Positions 1-8,431 of a stretch of 64,000 nt of DNA are shown here, in pieces; position 1 is the stretch's first letter; each line of letters starts with the position of its first letter. The stretch lies in contig NC_015945.1 in the NCBI RefSeq assembly GCF_000224085.1, positions 682,001 to 746,000 of the forward strand, written 5' to 3'. Position numbers and translations under genes: made by a program. The notes below the pieces were generated by a model, which saw only the letters and a program-made list of their open reading frames with translations, did not search any database and had not been told where the DNA came from. This DNA comes from Allomuricauda ruestringensis DSM 13258 (GTDB lineage: Bacteria > Bacteroidota > Bacteroidia > Flavobacteriales > Flavobacteriaceae).

Positions 1-50
1 ATTTTTAGTTTTGCTTAAAATTACCCTATTTTTATCGGAAATTGAACAGG

Positions 51-1553
51 ATGGGCAGCAAAGAAGAATTCTTTGAACACATTGAACATGGGTACACCAT
101 GAAGGGCGATTACATAACCTTGGGTGCCGGAATGTTGGATGGCGAAACCATGACCAACGCTTACATAAAGGTTCCCCTAAAAATGATGAATCGTCATGGC
201 CTAATTGCAGGGGCAACGGGAACGGGAAAGACAAAATCGCTACAAGTATTGGCCGAAAACCTATCCGATAAAGGGATCCCCGTGTTGCTCATGGACCTTA
301 AAGGTGATCTTAGTGGCATTGCCCAACCCAGCCCTGGACATCCAAAAATTGATGAACGTCAAGAAAAAATAGGCCTTCCTTTTGAAGCCAAGGGGTTTCC
401 CGTAGAAATTATGTCACTTTCAGAACAGAACGGTGTTCGCTTACGGGCCACGGTATCGGAGTTTGGTCCCGTGTTGCTTTCCAGAATCTTGGACCTGAGC
501 GTTACCCAAGAAGGTATTGTTGCCGTAGTATTCAAATATTGTGATGACAACAAGCTGCCACTCCTTGACCTCAAGGATTTTAAAAAAGTACTGCAATATG
601 CCACTGGCGAAGGGAAAGAGGAGTTCCGAAAAGAGTACGGTCGTATTTCAACCAGTTCCACAGGAACCATTTTGAGGAAAATTATTGAACTAGAGCAGCA
701 GGGTGCCGACCTCTTTTTTGGGGAAAAGTCGTTTGATGTGGAAGATTTGGTCCGAATCGATGAAAATGGACGCGGCTATGTGAATATTATCCGATTGACC
801 GATATCCAAGATCGTCCAAAACTCTTCTCAACTTTTATGTTGAGTCTTTTGGCAGAAATCTACTCCACTTTTCCCGAACAAGGGGACAGCGACAGACCTG
901 AGCTGGTACTGTTTATAGATGAGGCCCACCTGATTTTTGACAATGCAAGCAAAGCACTTTTGGACCAGATTGAAAGTATTGTGAAGCTCATACGTTCCAA
1001 GGGAATCGGACTTTATTTTGTGACGCAAAACCCAACCGATGTACCAGACGATGTCCTAGCGCAGTTGGGCTTGAAAGTTCAGCATGCGCTCCGTGCTTTT
1101 ACCGCCAAAGACCGCAAAGCCATAAAACTAACAGCACAAAACTATCCCATTTCCGATTATTACGATACGGCAGAGGTATTGACTTCGTTGGGAACGGGAG
1201 AAGCATTGGTATCCGCATTGGACGAAAAAGGACGCCCAATGCCATTGGCAGCTACAATGATGCGTGCGCCGATGAGCCGCATGGATATTTTGAACGATGA
1301 CGAGTTAAAAGATGTACTGGGCCAGTCCAAATTAATTAAAAAATACAATGAGGAGATAGACCGTGAAAGCGCCTACGAAATCCTCTCCGAAAAGATTGAA
1401 AGAGCCGAAAAAGAAGCCGAAAAGGAAGAAAAATCAACATCCCAAAGGTCCTCCAGCAGAAGAAGCACCCGAATGAATCCTGTGGTTAAAGTTTTAACCA
1501 GTGCTACATTTATAAGGGGTGTTTTAGGAGTATTAAAAAAAGTGATTCGATAA
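51..1553 (+). CDS. HerA-like DUF853 P-loop ATPase (YjgR type)
   Basis: Predicted cytoplasmic ATPase of the HerA/FtsK-like DUF853 family, whose physiological role is poorly defined. A Walker A motif (GATGTGKT, about residues 54-61) lies near the N-terminus, followed by MDLKGD, a Walker B-like FIDEAHLIF near residue 290 and the family stretch FVTQNP-TDVPDDV. The C-terminus is Lys/Glu/Arg-rich and looks flexible. A TTG lies three codons upstream, but the ATG at 51 is preferred. A lipoprotein gene follows after 7 nt, suggesting co-transcription. Family assignment is firm; the function is not. Confidence 0.88.
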   Translation: MGSKEEFFEHIEHGYTMKGDYITLGAGMLDGETMTNAYIKVPLKMMNRHGLIAGATGTGKTKSLQVLAENLSDKGIPVLLMDLKGDLSGIAQPSPGHPKIDERQEKIGLPFEAKGFPVEIMSLSEQNGVRLRATVSEFGPVLLSRILDLSVTQEGIVAVVFKYCDDNKLPLLDLKDFKKVLQYATGEGKEEFRKEYGRISTSSTGTILRKIIELEQQGADLFFGEKSFDVEDLVRIDENGRGYVNIIRLTDIQDRPKLFSTFMLSLLAEIYSTFPEQGDSDRPELVLFIDEAHLIFDNASKALLDQIESIVKLIRSKGIGLYFVTQNPTDVPDDVLAQLGLKVQHALRAFTAKDRKAIKLTAQNYPISDYYDTAEVLTSLGTGEALVSALDEKGRPMPLAATMMRAPMSRMDILNDDELKDVLGQSKLIKKYNEEIDRESAYEILSEKIERAEKEAEKEEKSTSQRSSSRRSTRMNPVVKVLTSATFIRGVLGVLKKVIR

Positions 1554-1560
1554 TATATAT

Positions 1561-2109
1561 ATGAAAAAGACAAGCCGAGTAATTGCCCTATTTTTTGGGA
1601 TTACATTAATCCATTCCTGCCAAAAGGATACCACATTCTTGATTACAGAAACCAGTGTTGGACCATTGACCCAGACCACCAAGGTCAATGAATTGGAAAG
1701 CACCTTTGTGAAAGATTCCGTTGTTGGAGACACAGCCCGAATCAATTTAGGCACATCCACCAAAAAAATCGAGGTATTTGAAAAGGGAGGCAAACACCTC
1801 TTGACCCTAACCCCCAATTCTGATAGCATCCCTACTATTCAAAATGTTAGAATCATGGATTCCAGATATGTATCAGAAAAAGGAATTGGGCTTCAAAGTA
1901 CTTTTAAGGATATCCAGAACAAATACAGTATCAAAAAAATTGTGACGACCTTAAACAGTATTGTGGTCTTCCCAAAGGGCAGCAATCTTTATTTTACCAT
2001 TGACAAGGAAGAGCTACCAGAAAGTCTACGCTTTTCAACTTCGGATATTGAAGCGGTACAAATACCGGACAATGCCAAAATTAAATATTTGATGTTGGGT
2101 TGGGAATAG
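1561..2109 (+). CDS. hypothetical lipoprotein
   Basis: Unrecognised 182-residue protein with a lipoprotein signal peptide: a short Lys/Arg N-terminus, a hydrophobic core and lipobox LIHSC with the acylated Cys at 20. The mature part is Thr/Ser-rich and probably beta-rich, with no motif I can name. It lies 7 nt downstream of the HerA-like ATPase gene and is probably on the same transcript. It ends tail-to-tail with the HxlR regulator. No enzymatic function can be inferred. Confidence 0.75.
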   Translation: MKKTSRVIALFFGITLIHSCQKDTTFLITETSVGPLTQTTKVNELESTFVKDSVVGDTARINLGTSTKKIEVFEKGGKHLLTLTPNSDSIPTIQNVRIMDSRYVSEKGIGLQSTFKDIQNKYSIKKIVTTLNSIVVFPKGSNLYFTIDKEELPESLRFSTSDIEAVQIPDNAKIKYLMLGWE

Positions 2110-2119
2110 TTTAACTGGG

Positions 2120-2542
2120 TTAGAGCAACCCGAATTTTTCGCGATTGGCCAAAACCTTTGGGCTGTTATCGTGCATCCATTCGGCCAATTCCAGAAGTTT
2201 TTCCACATAAGATTGTCCAAAATCCGTGAGACTATACTCTACACGAATAGGTACTTCAGGATACGCTTTACGAGCAATGTAACCGTCCGCCTCAAGAACT
2301 TTTAAACGCTGGCTTAATACCTTATTGGATATTCCGTAAACGTATTTCTTGAGTTTGTTGAACCGGAGCAAAGGAAAATATCCCAACCAAAGAAGAATCA
2401 ATATACTCCATTGGTCAGAAGCTACAGACATTACGTCGCGAACCGGGCATAATTCGGGCGGGTTCTTGTAATCAATATGCCCAAACATTTTTTCCAATTT
2501 TTTTACCGTCCTAACTTTCTGATTATCAGTAATAGTTTCCAT
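2120..2542 (-). CDS. HxlR-family winged-helix transcriptional regulator
   Basis: 140-residue MarR-like DNA-binding protein of the HxlR family. The characteristic CPVRDVM near residue 48 is followed by a winged helix (SDQWSILILLWLG, then LSQRLKVLEADGYI and a wing ending VEYSLTDFG). HxlR proteins commonly control an adjacent divergent gene in response to small electrophiles or aldehydes. Here the alpha/beta hydrolase is divergent, with about 97 bp between the starts containing inverted-repeat half-sites, so autoregulation and control of the hydrolase/VOC pair are likely. That target assignment is inference. Confidence 0.9.
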   Translation of the reverse strand: METITDNQKVRTVKKLEKMFGHIDYKNPPELCPVRDVMSVASDQWSILILLWLGYFPLLRFNKLKKYVYGISNKVLSQRLKVLEADGYIARKAYPEVPIRVEYSLTDFGQSYVEKLLELAEWMHDNSPKVLANREKFGLL

Positions 2543-2600
2543 TTACACACTTAGTTTTCAATCTGTCACTTCTTTTGTTTTCTAAAATGAATATGTACTT

Positions 2601-2638
2601 TTAGTATCAAATTAAGAGTAAGTTACAAAAAGTAACCT
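2601..2638. promoter_or_regulatory. candidate HxlR operator
   Basis: In the HxlR/hydrolase divergent region, an inverted repeat GTTAC-aaaaa-GTAAC occupies 2622-2636. A related pair of half-sites, GTAC-tttta-GTATC, lies about 26 bp upstream at 2595-2608. Spacing and A/T-rich centres suit a dimeric winged-helix regulator. The proximal site lies just before the hydrolase start at 2640, so binding would block its expression. No binding data. Confidence 0.4.
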
Positions 2639-2639
2639 T

Positions 2640-3479
2640 ATGAAAAGACTGCTCAATAAAATAATTCCATTGGCTTACGGGCAATATTATAATGCTTATA
2701 CACTGGTTGCACCAAAAAAGGCAGCCGATAGTGCTTTTCATTTGTTCTGCACAGTCAGAAAAGGGAGGGTTAGACCGGAACAAGCAGCATATTTGGACGG
2801 AGCCAAACTAGCTATTGAAGAGGTTGCCGGACATAAGATACAATCATATCATTGGCCAGGGGACAAAGAAACCGTTTTGTTGGTCCATGGTTGGGAGAGC
2901 AACACCTTTAGATGGCGCAACCTTATCAAAAAACTTAAGGAGGCCGATTTCAACATTATTGCTTTTGATGCGCCTTCACATGGCTATTCTTCTGGAAAAC
3001 ACTTATATGTGCCTTTGTATGAGGAAGCCGTAAACTATATGGTGACAAAGTACAATCCAAAACATCTGATTGGGCATTCGGTAGGGGGAATGACCATTAT
3101 TTACAACCAATATAAAAATCCAAATACCCATGTTAAAAAAATGGTCACTATTGGTTCTCCATCGGAATTCCATGAGATTATGGAGCATTTTCAAGATTTG
3201 TTAAAGTTTAATAACAGGGTGATGAAACATTTGGATAAGTACGTGTACAGCCGTTTTGGATTCCGTATTGATGAGTTTTCTACTTCCAAATTTGCACAAT
3301 CCATCAGCAAAAAAGGGTTGTTGTTTCATGATAAGCACGACAACATTACTCCTTACCATGCATCGGTTGCTGTAAATAAAAATTGGAAAGACAGTACGTT
3401 GGTAAGTACTGAGGGATTGGGACATTCTATGCACCAAGACGATGTGAACGACCAAATCATATCTTTTTTGGAAGCTTGA
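2640..3479 (+). CDS. alpha/beta hydrolase
   Basis: 279-residue serine hydrolase with the alpha/beta fold. Visible landmarks are the oxyanion segment VLLVHGWESN near residue 82, the nucleophile elbow GHSVGG near 144, a probable acid residue in HDKHDNITP and the catalytic His in GLGHSMH near the C-terminus. No signal peptide is evident, so it should act in the cytoplasm. The substrate is unknown. It is divergent from the HxlR regulator and 33 nt upstream of a VOC gene, suggesting a small inducible detoxification unit. Confidence 0.85.
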   Translation: MKRLLNKIIPLAYGQYYNAYTLVAPKKAADSAFHLFCTVRKGRVRPEQAAYLDGAKLAIEEVAGHKIQSYHWPGDKETVLLVHGWESNTFRWRNLIKKLKEADFNIIAFDAPSHGYSSGKHLYVPLYEEAVNYMVTKYNPKHLIGHSVGGMTIIYNQYKNPNTHVKKMVTIGSPSEFHEIMEHFQDLLKFNNRVMKHLDKYVYSRFGFRIDEFSTSKFAQSISKKGLLFHDKHDNITPYHASVAVNKNWKDSTLVSTEGLGHSMHQDDVNDQIISFLEA

Positions 3480-3512
3480 TAAAGTTGTCCTAATTTTCAG
3501 AAAAAATAGACC

Positions 3513-3935
3513 ATGCAAAAAATAACCCCTTTTCATGTTGCCGTTCCAGTACACAATTTGGATGAATGTAGAATTTTTTACCGCGATGTACTTGGGTGTG
3601 AAGAAGGTAGAAGTGCCGAACAATGGGTAGATTTTAACTTTTTCGGACATCAGTTCGTGATCCATTATAAACCAAAGTCCGAAGAAGAGACACACACCAA
3701 CCCCGTTGATGGTAAAAATGTACCTGTGCCCCATTATGGTGTGGTTTTGCCATGGGATACCTTTCAAACATTTTCCAAAACGTTAATAGAAAAAGGTGTC
3801 AATTTTGTAATTGAACCTTACATTCGGTTTAAAGGGGAGCCCGGGGAACAGGCGACCATGTTCTTTTTAGACCCTGCCGGCAATGCTTTGGAATTCAAAG
3901 CTTTTAAGGATATAGGGCAATTGTTTGCCAAATAG
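3513..3935 (+). CDS. VOC/glyoxalase-fold protein
   Basis: 140-residue vicinal-oxygen-chelate protein made of two beta-alpha-beta-beta-beta units. The first begins [26 protein letters not shown], with His8 a likely metal ligand. The second ends [12 protein letters not shown], whose Glu is the usual C-terminal ligand. Family members include glyoxalase I-like enzymes, extradiol dioxygenases and resistance proteins, and the exact reaction cannot be read from sequence. It follows the alpha/beta hydrolase on the same strand and ends 1 nt from the convergent DUF2306 gene. Confidence 0.85.
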   Translation: MQKITPFHVAVPVHNLDECRIFYRDVLGCEEGRSAEQWVDFNFFGHQFVIHYKPKSEEETHTNPVDGKNVPVPHYGVVLPWDTFQTFSKTLIEKGVNFVIEPYIRFKGEPGEQATMFFLDPAGNALEFKAFKDIGQLFAK

Positions 3936-3936
3936 T

Positions 3937-4563
3937 TTAAACTAGGTTCAGACCTTTTTTGCGTACCCAAAGCTGGGCAAAAATCATATTGGGCACCCAA
4001 CAAAGCCAAGCAACTATTTTATAGGCCAGTAAAAACTCTCCAAATATGATGGTAAGGAACGGTAGCCAAATACGCAAGGTGACCGCTGCAAAACAAGCTG
4101 CGTAGCTGTAGATCATTAAACCTTGATGCAAGGAAAGGTCTTTGTTTTTTACCGCAATATAGGCTCGTAAGGTAGTAAAGAGCCAAATCACGCCAAGACT
4201 TATAAACCCCAAGGAAGAAATAATACCTCCAGTGGCAAAAAAACCAAGGTAAACACCGCACAGCCCACTGACCAAGGCAGAAAAAACATAAACTCTACCC
4301 AAATTCCTATGCAGATTTAAATGCTTGGCCCGGAGTTTTTTTATAAACTGGGACCATCCCGATAAAAGAGCAATACCCCCAAAACTAATATGCCCGTAAA
4401 AAGCAATTCTCCAGACTTCGTTGGACAAGACTTCATTGGATTTACTCAACAACAGGCCAAATTCTTCGGTAGCAAATAGGTAGATTAAAGGGTAAAAACC
4501 AATTCCTATGGCCAAAAACACAAAAACCACCCAAGCTACTTTGTTCCGAACTGTTTGAGCCAT
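3937..4563 (-). CDS. DUF2306 membrane protein
   Basis: 208-residue integral membrane protein with about six predicted helices, beginning KVAWVVFVFLAIGIGFYPLIYLF. The mid-part contains HISFGGIALLSGW, RNLGRVYVFSALVSGL and HQGLMIYSYAACFAAVTLRIWLP, typical of DUF2306, where conserved His residues on helices hint at haem or metal contact. The family function is unknown. It is transcribed alone, convergent with the VOC gene. Confidence 0.82.
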   Translation of the reverse strand: MAQTVRNKVAWVVFVFLAIGIGFYPLIYLFATEEFGLLLSKSNEVLSNEVWRIAFYGHISFGGIALLSGWSQFIKKLRAKHLNLHRNLGRVYVFSALVSGLCGVYLGFFATGGIISSLGFISLGVIWLFTTLRAYIAVKNKDLSLHQGLMIYSYAACFAAVTLRIWLPFLTIIFGEFLLAYKIVAWLCWVPNMIFAQLWVRKKGLNLV

Positions 4564-4683
4564 ATCGCTTTATTTACCAAGAAGTAAGTTATCGATATTT
4601 TGGAAATAAAAACAAGAATATTGATGGTAATTCGTTATAAATGTATTGATTAGGCTCTTAAGCCAAACCCAAATCGTACTATT

Positions 4684-4824
4684 ATGAAGACAATTTTACT
4701 CCTGATTACCCTTATTTTTTCAGCTATGGCGGTATCCAGTTGCACCAACGACGAAGGTGAGACCGAGTTTGAATTTTTGACCCCCGAAGAAGAGCAAAAA
4801 GCAGAGCAAGAAAACGCAAACTAG
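4684..4824 (+). CDS. very small lipoprotein (46 aa)
   Basis: Short ORF encoding a signal peptide with lipobox AVSSC (Cys20) and a mature tail of only 26 residues dominated by Glu, Asp, Gln and Asn (starting CTNDEGETEFEF). It has an ATG start and an A/T-rich leader typical of this genome, and ends 5 nt before the convergent folD stop. No homologous family is recognised. A lipidated acidic peptide could be a surface or periplasmic decoration, but that is speculation. Confidence 0.6.
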   Translation: MKTILLLITLIFSAMAVSSCTNDEGETEFEFLTPEEEQKAEQENAN

Positions 4825-4829
4825 GTTTT

Positions 4830-5708
4830 TTACGCGTTGTGGCGCTCTCGGGCCAACAAGGTGTTCTTAAGCAACATAGCAATGGTCATAGGCCCTACCC
4901 CTCCCGGAACCGGTGTAATGTACGATGCTTTTTTACTTACATTTTCAAAATCTACATCGCCAGTAATATAATACCCTTTTTCACGTGATTCATCTGGAAC
5001 ACGGGTAATACCTACATCTATTATGGTAACACCATCTTTTACCATATCGGCCTTCAAAAATTTTGGTACTCCCAAAGCAGATATCACAATATCCGCCTGA
5101 AGTGTCAACTCCTTTAGATTTTTGGTTCTACTATGTGCAAGGGTCACCGTAGAATTTCCGGGATTCCCCTTTTGGCTCATTAAAATACTTATGGGTCTCC
5201 CCACAATATGGCTCCTACCTATTACCACGGTATGTTTACCTTCGGTTTCCACGTTATAACGCTTCAACAGTTCCATAATCCCAAATGGGGTGGCAGAGAT
5301 AAAAGTCTCCATATCCAAGGCCATTTTACCAAAATTGGTGGGGTGGAATCCGTCCACATCCTTATCGGGGTCAACGGCCATGAGCACCTTTTCCTCATCA
5401 ATATGTTTTGGTAAGGGTAGTTGAACAATATAGCCGTCGATATCGGGATCATTGTTCAATTGGTATACTTGCTTTAACAAATCTTCCTCGGTGGTTTCTT
5501 CTGGAAGATGGATAAGCGTGGACTCGAAGCCTATTTTTTTACAGGAACGCACTTTACTACCCACATAGGTTAGACTGGCCCCATCGTTACCAACCAAAAC
5601 GGCTGCCAAATGAGGGACTTTTTCACCCCGCTCTTTCATTTGGGCCACCTCAACGGTGATTTCTTCTTTAATCTGGTTCGATACTTTTTTTCCGTCAAGG
5701 ATTTCCAT
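4830..5708 (-). CDS. folD: bifunctional methylenetetrahydrofolate dehydrogenase/cyclohydrolase
   Basis: 292-residue FolD, which interconverts 5,10-methylene-THF, methenyl-THF and 10-formyl-THF in cytoplasmic one-carbon metabolism. Seen are the substrate motif [13 protein letters not shown] (the YxxxK catalytic lysine region near 50-60), [10 protein letters not shown], the Rossmann signature [14 protein letters not shown] and the C-terminal [16 protein letters not shown]. Length matches the family. It is downstream of ffh on the same strand, with an array of 7-bp repeats in the gap. Confidence 0.97.
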   Translation of the reverse strand: MEILDGKKVSNQIKEEITVEVAQMKERGEKVPHLAAVLVGNDGASLTYVGSKVRSCKKIGFESTLIHLPEETTEEDLLKQVYQLNNDPDIDGYIVQLPLPKHIDEEKVLMAVDPDKDVDGFHPTNFGKMALDMETFISATPFGIMELLKRYNVETEGKHTVVIGRSHIVGRPISILMSQKGNPGNSTVTLAHSRTKNLKELTLQADIVISALGVPKFLKADMVKDGVTIIDVGITRVPDESREKGYYITGDVDFENVSKKASYITPVPGGVGPMTIAMLLKNTLLARERHNA

Positions 5709-5748
5709 AGTGATTCTTAAGGTTTTGGCAATTATTCAAGGGGTTTCC

Positions 5749-5804
5749 GACTTCTGACTTCTGACTTCTGACTTCTGACTTCTGACTTCTGACTTCTGAC
5801 TTCC
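5749..5804. repeat. 7-bp tandem repeat (GACTTCT)x8
   Basis: Seven perfect GACTTCT units and one final GACTTCC lie head to tail between the ffh stop and the folD start. On the transcribed strand the unit reads AGAAGTC. The array starts 41 nt upstream of the folD ATG. Such arrays can change length by slipped-strand mispairing. Whether length affects folD expression is untested. Confidence 0.95.
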
Positions 5805-5812
5805 TAATAAAA

Positions 5813-7141
5813 TTATTTCATGTTCTGCATCATCTGCATCATCTTTTTGCCTCCACCGCCTTGCATCATCTTCATCATCTTGCTCATTTGATTGAACTGC
5901 TTTAACAATTGGTTTACTTCTTGAATGGATGTTCCACTACCGGCAGCTATGCGTTTTTTTCGGCTTGCATTCAATTTGGCAGGTGTAGATCTTTCCTCGG
6001 GGGTCATGGAGTGGATAATGGCCTCAATGTGTTTAAAGGCATCATCATCTATATCCAATCCTTTCAATGCCTTTCCTGCACCAGGAATCATTCCCATGAG
6101 GTCCTTCATGTTCCCCATTTTCTTGATTTGCTGAATCTGGCTCAAGAAATCATCAAACCCAAACTTATTTTTGGCGATTTTCTTTTGAATCTTACGGGCC
6201 TGTTCTTCATCAAACTGCTCTTGGGCACGCTCCACCAAAGACACCACATCTCCCATACCAAGGATACGATCGGCCATTCGGGATGGGTGGAATACATCAA
6301 TGGCCTCCATTTTTTCACCTGTACCAATAAACTTGATGGGTTTGTCCACCACAGATTTAATGGAAATGGCGGCACCACCTCGGGTATCCCCATCGAGTTT
6401 GGTTAGGATCACCCCGTCAAAGTTCAAGACATCGTTAAACGTTTTTGCTGTATTAACGGCATCCTGACCTGTCATGGAATCCACAACGAACAAAGTTTCT
6501 TGCGGCTTTATGGCCTTATGGATGTTGGAAATTTCCGTCATCATCTGCTCGTCCACGGCCAAACGACCTGCGGTATCAATGATCACCACGTTACATCCTT
6601 TGCTTTTTGCATGGGCAATACCTGCCTTGGCAATTGCAACGGGGTCGTTGTTCTCACGGTCGGAATATACTTCTACCCCTATTTGGTCACCTACTACGTG
6701 TAATTGGTCTATCGCTGCTGGACGGTACACATCACAGGCTACCAAAAGCGGTTTCTTTGTTTTTTTGTTTTTGAGATAATTGGCGAGTTTACCGGAAAAG
6801 GTGGTTTTACCAGAACCTTGCAAACCTGACATCAAGATTACCGAGGGGTCACCTGAGAGGTCTATCCCTTCTGCTTCGCCCCCCATAAGTTCGGTAAGCT
6901 CATCTTTAACCAGTTTTACCATGAGTTGACCTGGCTGAAGGCTGGTAAGTACGTTTTGGCCCATTGCTTTTTCCTTTACCGTATTGGTAAATTCCTTAGC
7001 AATCTTAAAGTTGACATCGGCATCCAACAAAGCCCTTCGAACCTCCTTAAGGGTTTCAGCTACATTGATTTCCGTAATCTGTCCATGCCCTTTGAGGACG
7101 TGAAGTGCCTTATCTAATTTTTCACTTAAATTATCGAACAT
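5813..7141 (-). CDS. ffh: signal recognition particle protein
   Basis: 442-residue Ffh/SRP54 GTPase, which with 4.5S RNA delivers nascent inner-membrane proteins to FtsY. An N-domain is followed by the G-domain with P-loop GLQGSGKTTFSGKLA near residue 107, DTAGR near 190 and TKLDGD near 248. The C-terminal M-domain ends in a methionine-rich MMKMMQGGGGKKMMQMM tail that binds signal sequences. A TAAATTTG box (minus strand, 7174-7167) about 26 nt upstream of the ATG is a plausible -7 element. A MITE begins directly upstream of it. Confidence 0.98.
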   Translation of the reverse strand: MFDNLSEKLDKALHVLKGHGQITEINVAETLKEVRRALLDADVNFKIAKEFTNTVKEKAMGQNVLTSLQPGQLMVKLVKDELTELMGGEAEGIDLSGDPSVILMSGLQGSGKTTFSGKLANYLKNKKTKKPLLVACDVYRPAAIDQLHVVGDQIGVEVYSDRENNDPVAIAKAGIAHAKSKGCNVVIIDTAGRLAVDEQMMTEISNIHKAIKPQETLFVVDSMTGQDAVNTAKTFNDVLNFDGVILTKLDGDTRGGAAISIKSVVDKPIKFIGTGEKMEAIDVFHPSRMADRILGMGDVVSLVERAQEQFDEEQARKIQKKIAKNKFGFDDFLSQIQQIKKMGNMKDLMGMIPGAGKALKGLDIDDDAFKHIEAIIHSMTPEERSTPAKLNASRKKRIAAGSGTSIQEVNQLLKQFNQMSKMMKMMQGGGGKKMMQMMQNMK

Positions 7142-7242
7142 GTGTTCTTTGTTTTAAAGGAGGGGACAAATTTAAGAATAATATAAAAGCCTGTTTGGGA
7201 ATTTGTCAATTGTTTTCCCATGTCCCTTCCTGCCTGTCGGCT

Positions 7243-7423
7243 CTTAGGTTTGTATTGTTAAATCTAAGTATCTTAAAAAGGAAAAGGATGGGTGAACTTA
7301 CCTGCCGGCTAGATTAACGATCCATTGCCTGTAATAGTCCCATCCTTAATTTTTTGACTGCCCGGAACCAATTAGAATTTTAGACTTGAAGGTCTATTAA
7401 GAGTCTTAGTCCAAAGGCAATCA
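7243..7423 (+). ncRNA. candidate bridge RNA of the IS110 element
   Basis: The non-coding left end folds by eye into three consecutive domains: a 5' hairpin (7243-7251 with 7260-7268, one G-U), a 9-bp stem (AAGGATGGG 7284-7292 with CCCATCCTT 7339-7347) closing a 46-nt loop, and a weaker stem (7355-7362 with 7416-7423, one mismatch) closing a second loop. Loop 1 holds CCTGCC (7301-7306), as in the left flank, and TGCCTGTA (7326-7333), complementary to 8453-8460 at the right junction. Loop 2 holds TTAGAAT (as 8447-8453) and TAAGAG (complementary to 7241-7246). This matches the target and donor loops of known IS110 bridge RNAs. Transcription and activity are inferred. Confidence 0.55.
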
Positions 7424-7444
7424 TTAACCTAATCCAAATGTACT

Positions 7445-8431
7445 ATGAAAAAAGAATTTATTGGGATTGATGTATCAAAAAACACATTAGATGTTTCACT
7501 GCACTTTTCAAAAGCCCACAAGGTCTTCAGTAACACAGCTGAAGGAATCAACAAATTGTTGGCATGGGCAGATGAACAAGTAAAAGGATTTGAGCGCGCA
7601 TTTTGCTTTGAACATACGGGTATCTATAGTTTGCTGCTCTGTGAATTTATGGAGCAACGACAGCTTATCTATTATGTGATACCTGGTTTGGAGCTGAAGC
7701 GTTCCCTGGGGATCCAACGCGGGAAGAATGACAAAGTGGATGCCCAGGCCATTGCACGGTATGCTTGCTTGTTTGAACAGGAGCTTACCCGCCATGAACT
7801 TCCGTCCGCTACCTTGTTAAAATTGAAAAACCTTCTTTCTTACAGGTCAAAACTTATAAGACAACGAACAGCACACCTTAATCATATCACAGAACTTAAA
7901 AAAGTATTGCTACAAACACAAGACAACCCGATTGTAGCTTCTTCTCAAAAGATCGTAGAGATGCTGACCCAAGAAATCCGTCAGATAGAAAAACTCATGG
8001 GGGTTCAGATTAAAAGAGATGAAAAAATTTCCCAGACCTTTAACAACATTACCTCTATCAAAGGTATCGGCTTAATCCTGGCAGCAACTCTGATTACCTC
8101 AACGGAAGACTTTAAAGCCTTTAGAACTTGGAGGCAGTTCGCCTGTTATGCCGGAATTGCTCCGTTCGAACATCGGTCAGGAACCAGTATCAAAGGTAAG
8201 ACCAGGATAAGTCCCTTGGGCAACCGAACATTGAAAACTCTACTCTCACAAGCTGCTGCTACCGCTTTACAGCATGATCCTGAAATCAAATTGTACTACC
8301 ATCGAAGATTGAAAGCCGGTAAATCCAAAATGTCGACCATTAATGTTATCAGAAACAAAATAGTGAGTAGAGCTTTTGCCGTGGCAAAACGAAATACACC
8401 ATATGTTAATTTAGTAAAATATGCAGCGTAA
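7445..8431 (+). CDS. IS110-family transposase (RNA-guided DEDD/serine recombinase type)
   Basis: 328-residue intact recombinase. The N-terminal RuvC-like domain shows the DEDD set: Asp9 in FIGIDVSKN, Glu56 in FEHTGIY, and Asp96 and Asp99 in GKNDKVDAQAIARYA. A coiled-coil middle (about 120-195) leads to the Tnp_20 C-terminal domain with a helix-hairpin-helix-like SIKGIG (204-209) and CYAGIAPFEHRSGTS, whose Ser245 or Ser248 is the probable nucleophile. IS110 enzymes catalyse bridge-RNA-guided insertion and excision. No frameshift or truncation, so the copy may be active. Confidence 0.95.
   Translation: MKKEFIGIDVSKNTLDVSLHFSKAHKVFSNTAEGINKLLAWADEQVKGFERAFCFEHTGIYSLLLCEFMEQRQLIYYVIPGLELKRSLGIQRGKNDKVDAQAIARYACLFEQELTRHELPSATLLKLKNLLSYRSKLIRQRTAHLNHITELKKVLLQTQDNPIVASSQKIVEMLTQEIRQIEKLMGVQIKRDEKISQTFNNITSIKGIGLILAATLITSTEDFKAFRTWRQFACYAGIAPFEHRSGTSIKGKTRISPLGNRTLKTLLSQAAATALQHDPEIKLYYHRRLKAGKSKMSTINVIRNKIVSRAFAVAKRNTPYVNLVKYAA

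Noticed and set aside
5749..5804. Possible CRISPR array
   Set aside because: The units are 7 bp, directly adjacent and without spacers, so this is a simple tandem repeat.
5909..6406. Long plus-strand ORF opposite ffh
   Set aside because: It is an antisense reading of the conserved ffh sequence, with no domain and no start context.
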